NCBI RefSeq assembly: GCF_937949835.1
Contig: NZ_CALEDC010000293.1
Location: 1-9,666, forward strand
DNA length: 9,666 bases
Direction of reading: 5' to 3'
Origin: an uncultured Campylobacter sp.
Lineage (GTDB): Bacteria; Campylobacterota; Campylobacteria; Campylobacterales; Campylobacteraceae
In this document: in pieces, positions 1 through 5,767 of the stretch
Numbering within the stretch: position 1 is the first letter of the stretch
Layout: each line of letters starts with the position of its first letter
Notes under the pieces: generated by a model
What the model saw: the letters and a program-made list of their open reading frames with translations, nothing else
Database searches by the model: none
What the model was told of the DNA's origin: nothing
Translations under genes and position numbers: made by a program

Positions 1-921
1 TAAATTTTCTACGCTTTGGCTTATCACCTGCTTTTTGGCAGAAGTCGAGAGCTTGGCAAGAATGCGCTTAAATTTTTCCTCGCCGATACTTAAATTTGCG
101 CCCTTAAAGCTTACGCCCAAAAAGACAAATTCGCTATCTTTGCCGTGAATGGAGGTTTTGGCTTCGTTTAGAGATAAGCTTATGGTTTTTAAAAAATCTT
201 TCAGGCGCGCGAGCCCTCTCTCGGCGGCTTCATATGAAACAAAAAACATAACGAAATCATCGGCGTATCTTACGAACTCGATACCGCTTTGCTCTAAAAA
301 TTTATCCATTTGATTTAGGTAGATATTTGAGAGTAGCGGGCTTAGGACGTCACCTTGATGAACGCCTTTTGCGTGAGCGCGGTAATCAAAGCGTTCGAAA
401 ATTCCGTTTTTGATCCAAAGCTCAATGAGCCTAATGATGCGAGCGTCACGGATATTTGCGCATAAAATTTCAAGCAATTTTTCGTGATCGATATTTTCAA
501 AAAAATCTTTGATGTCGGTTTTGACGGCGAAGCTAAAAATTTGAAGAAAATCACGGGCGCGAAAGATCGCGTTAGCATAGGATTTGCCGTTTCGATAAGC
601 ATAAGAGCGGTTTGAAAAGCTTTTATCAAAATAGCCTGAAAGCTCGCGAGTGAGGATATTTTGCGCAAATTTATCTTTTAGCGAGGGCACGGCGAGCTTG
701 CGAAGCTCGTCTTTGGTTTCTTTTGGGATAAATGCTCGTTTTAAGGGCTGCGGCGAATATGAAAGGCTAAAAATTTCGCTCTTTAGCTCAGTATAAAATA
801 CGTCCGAACAAATATCTTCCGCGCTAAGCCCGTCAAGCCCCAAAGCCGTGCGCTTTAGCCTTTTTAGAGCATATTCAAAGGCGCCTGCGGTAAAAATATC
901 CTCTAAACTTAGATCAAACAT
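1..921 (-). CDS. Reverse transcriptase, probable N-terminal part of a CRISPR RT-Cas1 protein (3' end outside window)
   Basis: The reading frame is open from ATG at 921 to the window edge (307 codons, no stop), so the protein is cut off. It reads as a group II intron-like reverse transcriptase: IPKETKDELRKLAVPSLKDK at 65-84 (fingers), KTDIKDFFENIDH at 134-146 with catalytic D136, QGDVLSPLLSNIYLN at 189-203, YADD at 219-222 (both Asp present), and FLGVSFKG at 267-274. AAGGAGG at 926-932 supports the start. In RT-Cas1 proteins, which are known from type III CRISPR systems, RT precedes Cas1 and copies RNA into DNA for spacer capture. The cas6 gene lies 133 bases upstream on the same strand, so RT-Cas1 is the best inference; the Cas1 half would lie beyond base 1. 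A group II intron maturase is less likely, as no intron RNA is recognisable upstream. The RT call is firm; the Cas1 fusion is unproven. Confidence 0.85.
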   Translation of the reverse strand, partial: MFDLSLEDIFTAGAFEYALKRLKRTALGLDGLSAEDICSDVFYTELKSEIFSLSYSPQPLKRAFIPKETKDELRKLAVPSLKDKFAQNILTRELSGYFDKSFSNRSYAYRNGKSYANAIFRARDFLQIFSFAVKTDIKDFFENIDHEKLLEILCANIRDARIIRLIELWIKNGIFERFDYRAHAKGVHQGDVLSPLLSNIYLNQMDKFLEQSGIEFVRYADDFVMFFVSYEAAERGLARLKDFLKTISLSLNEAKTSIHGKDSEFVFLGVSFKGANLSIGEEKFKRILAKLSTSAKKQVISQSVENL

Positions 922-925
922 AACG

Positions 926-932
926 CCTCCTT
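926..932 (-). promoter_or_regulatory. Shine-Dalgarno site of the reverse transcriptase gene
   Basis: AAGGAGG on the minus strand lies 4 bases before the ATG at 921. It fixes the start and shows that the RT is translated separately. The RT frame also differs from that of the end of cas6, so the two are not one fused Cas6-RT protein as found in some bacteria. Confidence 0.7.
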
Positions 933-1054
933 GTTATTGCATTTAGCTAGTAAATATCGCGCAAAACGCGCCGATACCGTAATCTGCGGCGAAATTTATT
1001 CGCTCCTCGACTCGCGGCAAAATTTGAATTCCACATCGCAATCCACGGCGAAAT

Positions 1055-1865
1055 TTAAATCCGCTCTGCCCTTATCTTGCCTAGTCCAAAAACCGTGCTT
1101 TTGCCGACCCCGGTAATTTGAGCGAGTTGCAAAAGCTTTACCGAGCGCTCATCAAGCCCGAAAACTCGCATCTGTCCGATCACGCCGCCAAATTGCATTT
1201 TGGTGTGCTGGCGGTTTGAGTAGCGATTGATGTCGTAAAAGTGCAAATCCTGCTCGAAGCGGCAGAATTTTACCTCGAATTTATCTATAGCCTTGCCCGT
1301 TATGTTCTCAAATCTCATAGCGATTTGGCGAATAAAGGACTTAAAGTCGATCTCGCGGCGGACGAGGACGTTTTTTTTGCTTTATACGAAGCGGGGTAAG
1401 AAGCGAAATTTCATAATCGCCCGCAGCAAAATCTGGCGTGAAATTTAGCGCTTGCGTATTTGAAAGCAGAAATTTAGACTCTACGATTTCGCCGTTTAGA
1501 GTAAAATTTGAAAATTTAAACTTGCGTCTACTTACCTCAAGTCCGATTTCTTGCATATTTGCAATAGCGATAGCGACGTAAGGCAGGTAGCGCGCGGCAT
1601 GCTCGAAAAGTAAAATTTTAAAATCAAAGCTCTTTTGATTAAGATTAATATCGAGCCTAAAATTTGGCGTATCGGATACATTTTCAAAAAATTCATTATA
1701 TGCACATTTGCCGGAGATATCGCACTTCTCGCAGTTTGCACTTACGAAAGGACAGCTCGCCTTTTTAAGAGCATATCCAAAAACACCCCTGATCGCCGAT
1801 CCGATAAAAGGATGCGAGGGCTTTAAATCGATACCGCAAACGCCTAGCTCTAAATATTTAAGCAT
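1055..1865 (-). pseudogene. cas6: CRISPR Cas6 endoribonuclease, interrupted by a one-base frameshift
   Basis: Cas6 cuts the CRISPR transcript within its repeats to make crRNAs. The frame from ATG 1865 gives 174 residues and stops at 1341. Continuing one frame over from the A8 run at 1371-1378 restores a protein of about 269 residues ending at 1055, a normal Cas6 length. The N-terminal part has HPFIGSAIRGVFG (18-30) and four cysteines (38, 45, 48, 54) followed by AYNEFFE, as in type III-associated Cas6 with a Cys cluster. The C-terminal part ends with GVGKSTVFGLGKI, the Cas6 glycine-rich loop. As written, this loop is lost from the main product. AAAGG six bases before the ATG and a -10 box at 1892-1897 support the start. 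The frame error may be a true mutation, a phase-variable tract or a sequencing error. The RT gene follows on the same strand. Family call is good; activity is uncertain. Confidence 0.85.
1371..1378 (-). repeat. A8 homopolymer (coding strand) at the cas6 frame break
   Basis: Eight A in the coding strand (T8 on plus). With seven A the frame reads QKNVLVRREIDF and runs on into the C-terminal Cas6 sequence; with eight it reads QKKRPRPPRDRL and stops. Dropping one A, or adding two, restores the gene. Runs like this are prone to slippage in replication, transcription and sequencing. Confidence 0.9.
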
Positions 1866-1891
1866 GAATGACCTTTTGTATTTTTGAGAAA

Positions 1892-1897
1892 ATTATA
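1892..1897 (-). promoter_or_regulatory. -10 box of the cas6-RT transcript
   Basis: TATAAT on the minus strand, within TTTTATAGTATAATTTTC, lies 26 bases upstream of the cas6 ATG. That would give a leader of about 20 bases. No good -35 is visible, which is usual for Campylobacter sigma-70 promoters. It would drive cas6 and probably the RT gene. Confidence 0.6.
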
Positions 1898-2072
1898 CTA
1901 TAAAATGAGCTTTTGCATTTTAAGGCGGGCGAAATATATTTATAATTATGAGCATTTAATGAGGAATTTAACACAGTAAAATTATTTAAAATTTGATCGT
2001 TTCGCGGATTTTTCTTGCAAAATAAATTTTATGCTTTTGCTAATTTTCATTATTTTACAAGTATAAGTAAGA

Positions 2073-2078
2073 TATAAT
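2073..2078 (+). promoter_or_regulatory. Possible plus-strand -10 box upstream of the tRNA/lemA region
   Basis: GATATAATCT follows a T-rich stretch (2034-2060), as in Campylobacter sigma-70 promoters. A transcript from here would run antisense through the tRNA and reach lemA with a leader of about 190 bases. Whether it serves lemA or an antisense RNA cannot be told from sequence. Confidence 0.35.
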
Positions 2079-2126
2079 CTCGAACTTTTTTGAGGCGCCG
2101 TTGCGCTCTTAAAGGTAATTTGAAGA

Positions 2127-2203
2127 TGGTGTCAAGAGAGAGACTTGAACTCTCGACCTCCGGCTTATGAGACCAGCGCTCTAACCAGCTGAGCTACCTT
2201 GAC
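2127..2203 (-). tRNA. tRNA-Met (anticodon CAU), CCA encoded
   Basis: On the minus strand the 77 bases fold as a full cloverleaf: acceptor GTCAAGG/TCTTGAC, D-stem GCTC/GAGC, anticodon arm CTGGT-CTCATAA-GCCGG with anticodon CAT, five-base variable loop AGGTC, T-arm GAGAG-TTCAAGT-CTCTC, discriminator A and encoded CCA. The paired first base and the absence of three G-C pairs in the anticodon stem speak against initiator tRNA. Elongator Met is most likely. The lysidine-modified tRNA-Ile2, which also has a CAT gene anticodon, is not excluded. Confidence 0.9.
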
Positions 2204-2221
2204 ACGCGAAAAGAAATAGCA

Positions 2222-2227
2222 AGTATA
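2222..2227 (-). promoter_or_regulatory. -10 box of the tRNA gene
   Basis: TATACT on the minus strand lies 18 bases before the first tRNA base, a suitable distance for a short 5' leader. The area is AT-rich and sits between the divergent tRNA and lemA genes. Confidence 0.5.
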
Positions 2228-2273
2228 GCTAAATATTCTTATTTTTAATTGAAACACTTTAAAAGGAGAGAAA

Positions 2274-2837
2274 ATGAATGCGGCTTTGATTTTATTAGTC
2301 GTCATAGTTTTGTTAGTTTTGGCGTTAGTGGGCGTTTATAACTCGTTCATAGCCAAGCGCAACCAGGTGCGAAACATCGCTTCCACCGTCGATACACAGC
2401 TTAAAAAGCGCTACGACCTCATCCCAAATTTAGTTAGCGCCACGCGAGAATATATGAGCCACGAAAACGCCGTGCTAACGCGCGTTAGCGAACTTCGCTC
2501 GCAAGCGATTAATGCGGCTTCTAACGCGGACAAATTCAAGCTAAATAGTGAAATTTCGGCTCTTTTAGGACAGATCCGCATTGCGGTAGAGGCGTATCCA
2601 AACCTGAAAGCTAACGAATCGTTTGCCAAGCTACAAAACGCGTTAGGCGAGTGCGAGGAGCAGATCAGTGCCGCACGCCGCGCTTATAACGGCGCCGTTA
2701 CGGTCTATAATAACGCTTGCGAGATGTTTCCTACTAACATCATCGCTAACGTTTTTAACTTTGCTAAAGCGGAATTTTTCGCCGCTAGCGAGCAAGAAAA
2801 GCAAGCCCCGAACGTCTCTGAGCTTTTCAAAAAATAG
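2274..2837 (+). CDS. lemA: LemA family membrane protein
   Basis: 187 residues, the usual LemA length. One membrane segment (about 3-22, very rich in L and V) is followed by the family signature YNSFIAKRNQVRN at 22-34 and KKRYDLIPNLV at 44-54. The rest is helical and charged, presumably a coiled helical bundle outside the inner membrane. The C-terminal part has the NIIANVFNFAKAEFF stretch typical of the family. LemA has no agreed biochemical role; it is often encoded beside TPM-domain (YgcG) proteins, but no such partner is seen here. AAAAGGAG lies just upstream of the ATG, making the start secure. The gene stands alone on the plus strand between the tRNA and a 34-bp palindrome. Confidence 0.92.
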   Translation: MNAALILLVVIVLLVLALVGVYNSFIAKRNQVRNIASTVDTQLKKRYDLIPNLVSATREYMSHENAVLTRVSELRSQAINAASNADKFKLNSEISALLGQIRIAVEAYPNLKANESFAKLQNALGECEEQISAARRAYNGAVTVYNNACEMFPTNIIANVFNFAKAEFFAASEQEKQAPNVSELFKK

Positions 2838-3204
2838 GCGCGAGACGTAGAAAATTTGCGATGAAATTTTAAAATTTCATCGCAAATGGCTCCAAACGCC
2901 GCGAGTCTAAATTTATAGTGAATAAAACAGATCGCACGCAAAGCATGCGCTTTTAAAATAGGCTTGCTTGCTTAGTTCCCCGCGTGCTCGTCATCTCGTT
3001 TGAGATATTTTGCGGCGCGCGGTACTTGGAATTTTAACAATAAAATTTTATGAAATTAATTTGATTTGTATTTTTTGCCAGGTAGCGGATCGTTTTGACA
3101 AGCGGTGAAACAAGAAATTTAAAAATCTAAATTTGGGATATAAATTTTGTTTGGCTCGCCGTAGGTGTTTTACTTACAAAAGCGGCAGCAAAAGTAACGC
3201 TGCG
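2838..3204. other. Intergenic region without a recognised gene
   Basis: This 367-base gap separates the convergent ends of lemA (plus) and ybaK (minus). It holds the palindrome at 2854-2887 and a weak hairpin near 2938-2957 (CGCA-aagca-TGCG followed by CTTTTAAAA). Another weak hairpin close to the ybaK stop (GCAGC/GCTGC, 3184-3203) could end ybaK transcription. The middle is AT-rich with words such as ATAAAATTTTAT. An open frame beginning at 3133 on the plus strand has no familiar sequence and runs into ybaK antisense, so it is not called. Confidence 0.6.
2854..2887. repeat. 34-bp perfect palindrome after lemA
   Basis: The half-site ATTTGCGATGAAATTTT is followed at once by its exact reverse complement, 17 bp per arm with no spacer. 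It begins 17 bases after the lemA stop. RNA from either strand could fold a stable hairpin, so it may act as a two-way transcription end between convergent genes, though there is no U-run after the stem. Confidence 0.85.
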
Positions 3205-3678
3205 TTAGTCATGCGTTATTTTGCAAATTTGCGCTTCAGTGGCAGTTACGAGGTCCTTAGGCGCAAGAGTGATCTGTTTTCCGCGCACGCCTGCGCTAAC
3301 GTAAATTTTCTCCTGCGTTAGCGCTCGCTCGTCGATGAAGGTGCGGAAGTGTTTTTTCATCCCAAGCGGCGAGCAGCCGCCCCTGACGTAGCCCGTGACC
3401 TTTTGCAAATCCTTCAAATCCATCAGCTCGCAACGTTTCGCGCCGCAGATGTGCGCGAGCGCCTTGAGATCTAGATTTAGATCGCCTTGCAGGCAGGCTA
3501 CGATGTATTCGTGATCCGCCGTGCAAACTATCGTTTTATAGACCCGCTCGATCGGCTCGCTCACGCTATTTGCCACGTGTACCGCGTCTAAATTTAAAGG
3601 ATCAACCGCGTATTCTTTAATCTCATAAGGGATTTTCAGACCGTCCAGTACGCGTGCGGCGTTTGTTTTTGAGCTCAT
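3205..3678 (-). CDS. ybaK: Cys-tRNA(Pro)/Cys-tRNA(Cys) deacylase, YbaK/EbsC family
   Basis: 157 residues, full length for the YbaK/EbsC family. These trans-editing enzymes hydrolyse Cys that prolyl-tRNA synthetase has wrongly attached to tRNA(Pro), keeping translation accurate in the cytoplasm. The diagnostic stretch GYVRGGCSPLGMKK is at 96-109, preceded by KTIVC (48-52) and GDLNLDLKAL (65-74), all in the family order. An AAGAGG site precedes the ATG. The start lies 19 bases after the stop of the pseudouridine synthase gene, so the two are very likely co-transcribed as the tail of the kpsF-rluB-ybaK run. No missing motif was noticed. Confidence 0.93.
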   Translation of the reverse strand: MSSKTNAARVLDGLKIPYEIKEYAVDPLNLDAVHVANSVSEPIERVYKTIVCTADHEYIVACLQGDLNLDLKALAHICGAKRCELMDLKDLQKVTGYVRGGCSPLGMKKHFRTFIDERALTQEKIYVSAGVRGKQITLAPKDLVTATEAQICKITHD

Positions 3679-3697
3679 TTCGCCTCTTTTCTTAAAT

Positions 3698-4471
3698 TTA
3701 ATAGCGGATTTTGTTTTCTTTCAAAAAATCACGCAGGTCTTCGTATTCGCTCTGATCGAAATAGCGCCATTTGCCGGGTTTTAACATCCCAAGAGTTATT
3801 CTTCCGAATGCCGTGCGCTTAAGCTCCACGACATCCAGATCAAAATAGCCGAAAAATCTACGCAGCTCGCGATTTTGCCCCTCGTTAATGATCGCCTTTA
3901 TCTTCGTATAACCGCCGCTGCTAGGCATTATGCGGTAGCCCAAAAAGGGTTTAAATTCCATCGATTTGATCTTGCTTTTAGCGTGCGCGCCTTTGCTCGC
4001 ATCTGCGGCGAAAAAGCCTTCGCGGATCGCCGTTACCAACTCATCCCCCACCTCGCCTTTTACCTTTAGATAGTACTCTCGCTCGATGTCGCTGTTCATC
4101 AGCGCCGTAGCGATCGCGGGCGCATCGGTTAATAGCAAAAGCCCTTCGCTTGCAAAATCCAAACGCCCGACGCTAACAAATCTGCTAAAGCCCTCCGGCA
4201 AGCTATCGTAAATCGTCCGCCTGCCGCGATCATCCTTTTTAGTAACTAACTCGCCTTTGCGTTTGTTATAAACGATCATCGTAAATTCCGTCTTGGGCTT
4301 GATAAGGCGCGAGCCGATGCGGATCTTCTCCTCGCCGCTAACCTCTATAAAATCGCTAACGACGCGACCGTTAATGCTAACCTTGCCCTGCTTGATCAGT
4401 TCGTCCGCCTCACGGCGTGAGTAGCCGGTGTTATGGGAGATAAATTTATTCAGACGCATCTTTTGTATCAT
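3698..4471 (-). CDS. rluB: RsuA/RluB/RluE-family rRNA pseudouridine synthase
   Basis: 257 residues. An N-terminal S4 RNA-binding domain (about 5-60, RLNKFISHNTGYSRREADEL) is followed by the RsuA-type catalytic domain with VGRLDFASEGLLLLT at 101-115; D105 is the expected catalytic aspartate. NEGQNRELRRFFG further on is the other family signature. The family converts a uridine of rRNA to pseudouridine; RluB-type enzymes act on 23S helix 89, but the exact target here cannot be settled from sequence. The start ATG overlaps the kpsF stop as ATGA, which suggests translational coupling. An alternative ATG four codons in, giving MRLNKF, is the more usual family N-terminus and may be the real one. ybaK follows after 19 bases. 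Confidence 0.9.
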   Translation of the reverse strand: MIQKMRLNKFISHNTGYSRREADELIKQGKVSINGRVVSDFIEVSGEEKIRIGSRLIKPKTEFTMIVYNKRKGELVTKKDDRGRRTIYDSLPEGFSRFVSVGRLDFASEGLLLLTDAPAIATALMNSDIEREYYLKVKGEVGDELVTAIREGFFAADASKGAHAKSKIKSMEFKPFLGYRIMPSSGGYTKIKAIINEGQNRELRRFFGYFDLDVVELKRTAFGRITLGMLKPGKWRYFDQSEYEDLRDFLKENKIRY

Positions 4472-5430
4472 TTTAGCCCCAAACTCGTTAGATCATGAAT
4501 ATGCAAGATCCCCGCAGGCACGCCATTTTCGACTACGGGTAGGACCTGGATTTTAAATTGCTCGATCAAATTTAACGCGTCTATTGCGAGCATATTTTTG
4601 TCGTCCAGCATTTTAGGGTTTTTGGTGGCATATTTTAGCGCATCGCCATTGATATCGAAGTCCTCTCGCATCAGCGCGCGGCGCAGATCGCCGTCGCTTA
4701 AGATCGCCTCGAGCGCGCCTTTTTCGTTCACTAACAAAACGGTGCCGAGCTTTCCGTGCGTCATAACGTCGATAGCTTGTTTTAGGCTGGCGTTACGGTT
4801 TGCGACGGGCAAATTTTTACTTTGCATCACATCTTTTACTTTGACGAAAAGTCGCTTACCGAGGCTGCCGCCGGGATGAAAATTTGCAAAATCCTCTTTG
4901 CCGAATCTACGCTGCCTCATCAAACAGATCGCTAACGCATCTCCTAACGCAAGTGTTAGCGTCGTAGAAACCGTAGGCGCAGCGCCTAGCGGGCAGGCCT
5001 CTTTGACGATATTTAGGCTTATGAACTCATCGCTAACCTTGCCGAGCGAGCTGTTTTTATCGCGCGCCATCGCGATGATCTTCACGCCGAAGCGTTTGAG
5101 GTGTGGCAGAATTCTAACCAGCTCCTCGCTCTCGCCGCTAAAGCTGATCGCAAGCACCATGTCGTCTTTGCCGATCATACCCAGATCGCCGTGCAGCGCC
5201 TCGGTAGGGTGGACGAAAAACGACGGCGTGCCGGTGCTGGCAAGCGTCGCAGCGATCTTAACGCCTATGTGGCCGCTCTTACCCACGCCGGTGACGATTA
5301 CCTTGCCTTTGCAAGCTAGGATCAAGTTTACGGCTCGCTCAATTTCGCCGCCGATAAGATCCGCATGCCGCAAAAGCTCCGCTCCTTCGAGCCTTAGCAC
5401 CTCTCGTGCCGTATCTAAAATTTCACTCAT
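4468..5430 (-). CDS. kpsF: Arabinose-5-phosphate isomerase (KpsF/KdsD/GutQ family)
   Basis: 320 residues, the normal length. It interconverts ribulose-5-phosphate and arabinose-5-phosphate, the first step towards Kdo for lipooligosaccharide or capsule. The SIS sugar-isomerase domain covers about 35-175, with GVGKSGHIG at 48-56, HPTEALHGDLGM at 74-85 and SFSGESEEL at 96-104. NFHPGGSLGKRL (183-194) links it to two CBS domains at about 200-260 and 270-320, which usually bind nucleotides and adjust activity. AAGAAGG just before ATG supports the start. A ten-codon frame upstream (5459 to 5427) ends inside the kpsF start codon. The gene sits downstream of rnj, an order seen in related Helicobacter and Campylobacter genomes, and overlaps the next gene by four bases. 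Confidence 0.95.
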   Translation of the reverse strand: MSEILDTAREVLRLEGAELLRHADLIGGEIERAVNLILACKGKVIVTGVGKSGHIGVKIAATLASTGTPSFFVHPTEALHGDLGMIGKDDMVLAISFSGESEELVRILPHLKRFGVKIIAMARDKNSSLGKVSDEFISLNIVKEACPLGAAPTVSTTLTLALGDALAICLMRQRRFGKEDFANFHPGGSLGKRLFVKVKDVMQSKNLPVANRNASLKQAIDVMTHGKLGTVLLVNEKGALEAILSDGDLRRALMREDFDINGDALKYATKNPKMLDDKNMLAIDALNLIEQFKIQVLPVVENGVPAGILHIHDLTSLGLK

Positions 5431-5459
5431 TCAACCTTCTTTTTAAAATTTGCCTTCAT
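5427..5459 (-). CDS. Possible 10-codon leader peptide before kpsF
   Basis: MKANFKKKVE followed by TGA, where the TGA overlaps the kpsF ATG (ATGA). It has its own AAAGAGG site six bases before its ATG, and its last codons contain the kpsF ribosome site. This is the geometry of a coupled upstream frame. A TAG in the same frame upstream means it is not the remnant 3' end of a longer reading frame. It could be chance; low confidence. Confidence 0.25.
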   Translation of the reverse strand: MKANFKKKVE

Positions 5460-5767
5460 TTTGTGCCTCTTTGCGCCGCGCCTAAATTTGCGCTAGCCGA
5501 AATTTCGCACCTTTGAAATTTGCGTCATAAAATTTTAATCCGCGAAATTCTGCGCCGCTTCGTTCGTATAGCTGCGGGCTTGTTAGACGCTTTTTAAATT
5601 TCGCTTTACGCCGAAATTGCGCTTAAAATTTTACTCGCCGCTTTTAAATTCCAACGCTGCAAAGCCCGCTTACGTCGTAAAATTCGGTACTCTACGCCCG
5701 CAAAATAAAATTTCATGCACCTACGACACCGCAAAGCAAGCCTTAAATCCATAAAATTTAGCCGCGC
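5431..5767. other. Gap between rnj and kpsF with AAATTT-rich degenerate repeats
   Basis: A 337-base gap inside a same-strand gene run. It contains the small frame described before kpsF and otherwise no credible gene. It is built of AT cores (AAATTT, AAAATTTT, AAATTC) separated by GC-rich linkers such as GCGCC, CGCCG and GCGCAG, every 15-35 bases. A stretch at 5545-5564 resembles one inside the hisF insertion (9412-9428). No clear terminator or -10 box stands out, so whether kpsF has its own promoter here is open. Confidence 0.5.

Noticed and set aside
1..921. Group II intron maturase or retron reverse transcriptase
   Set aside because: The catalytic motifs are group II-like, but no intron RNA domains or retron RNA are recognisable upstream, and cas6 is the direct neighbour. 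Not fully excluded because the C-terminal part is missing.
922..1054. CRISPR-like direct repeats between cas6 and RT
   Set aside because: Two similar GGCGAAATTTA units occur, but they are imperfect, only about 60 bases apart and not regularly repeated with unique spacers. No array is seen anywhere in the window.
1341..1378. Programmed -1 ribosomal frameshift at the A8 run of cas6
   Set aside because: The frame needed is +1 (or -2) relative to the starting frame; a usual -1 slip on A AAA AAA would lead to the wrong frame.
2082..2110. Rho-independent terminator downstream of the tRNA (GAGGCGC-CGTT-GCGCTC)
   Set aside because: The stem has a bulge, and in the tRNA direction it is followed by A rather than U residues; in the other direction the T-run precedes the stem.
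3133..3321. Small plus-strand frame between lemA and ybaK
   Set aside because: No ribosome site or familiar sequence, and its second half lies antisense to the conserved ybaK gene.
4898..5446. 182-residue open frame on the plus strand
   Set aside because: It is entirely antisense to kpsF, whose protein is clearly conserved; the sequence is unlike any known protein.
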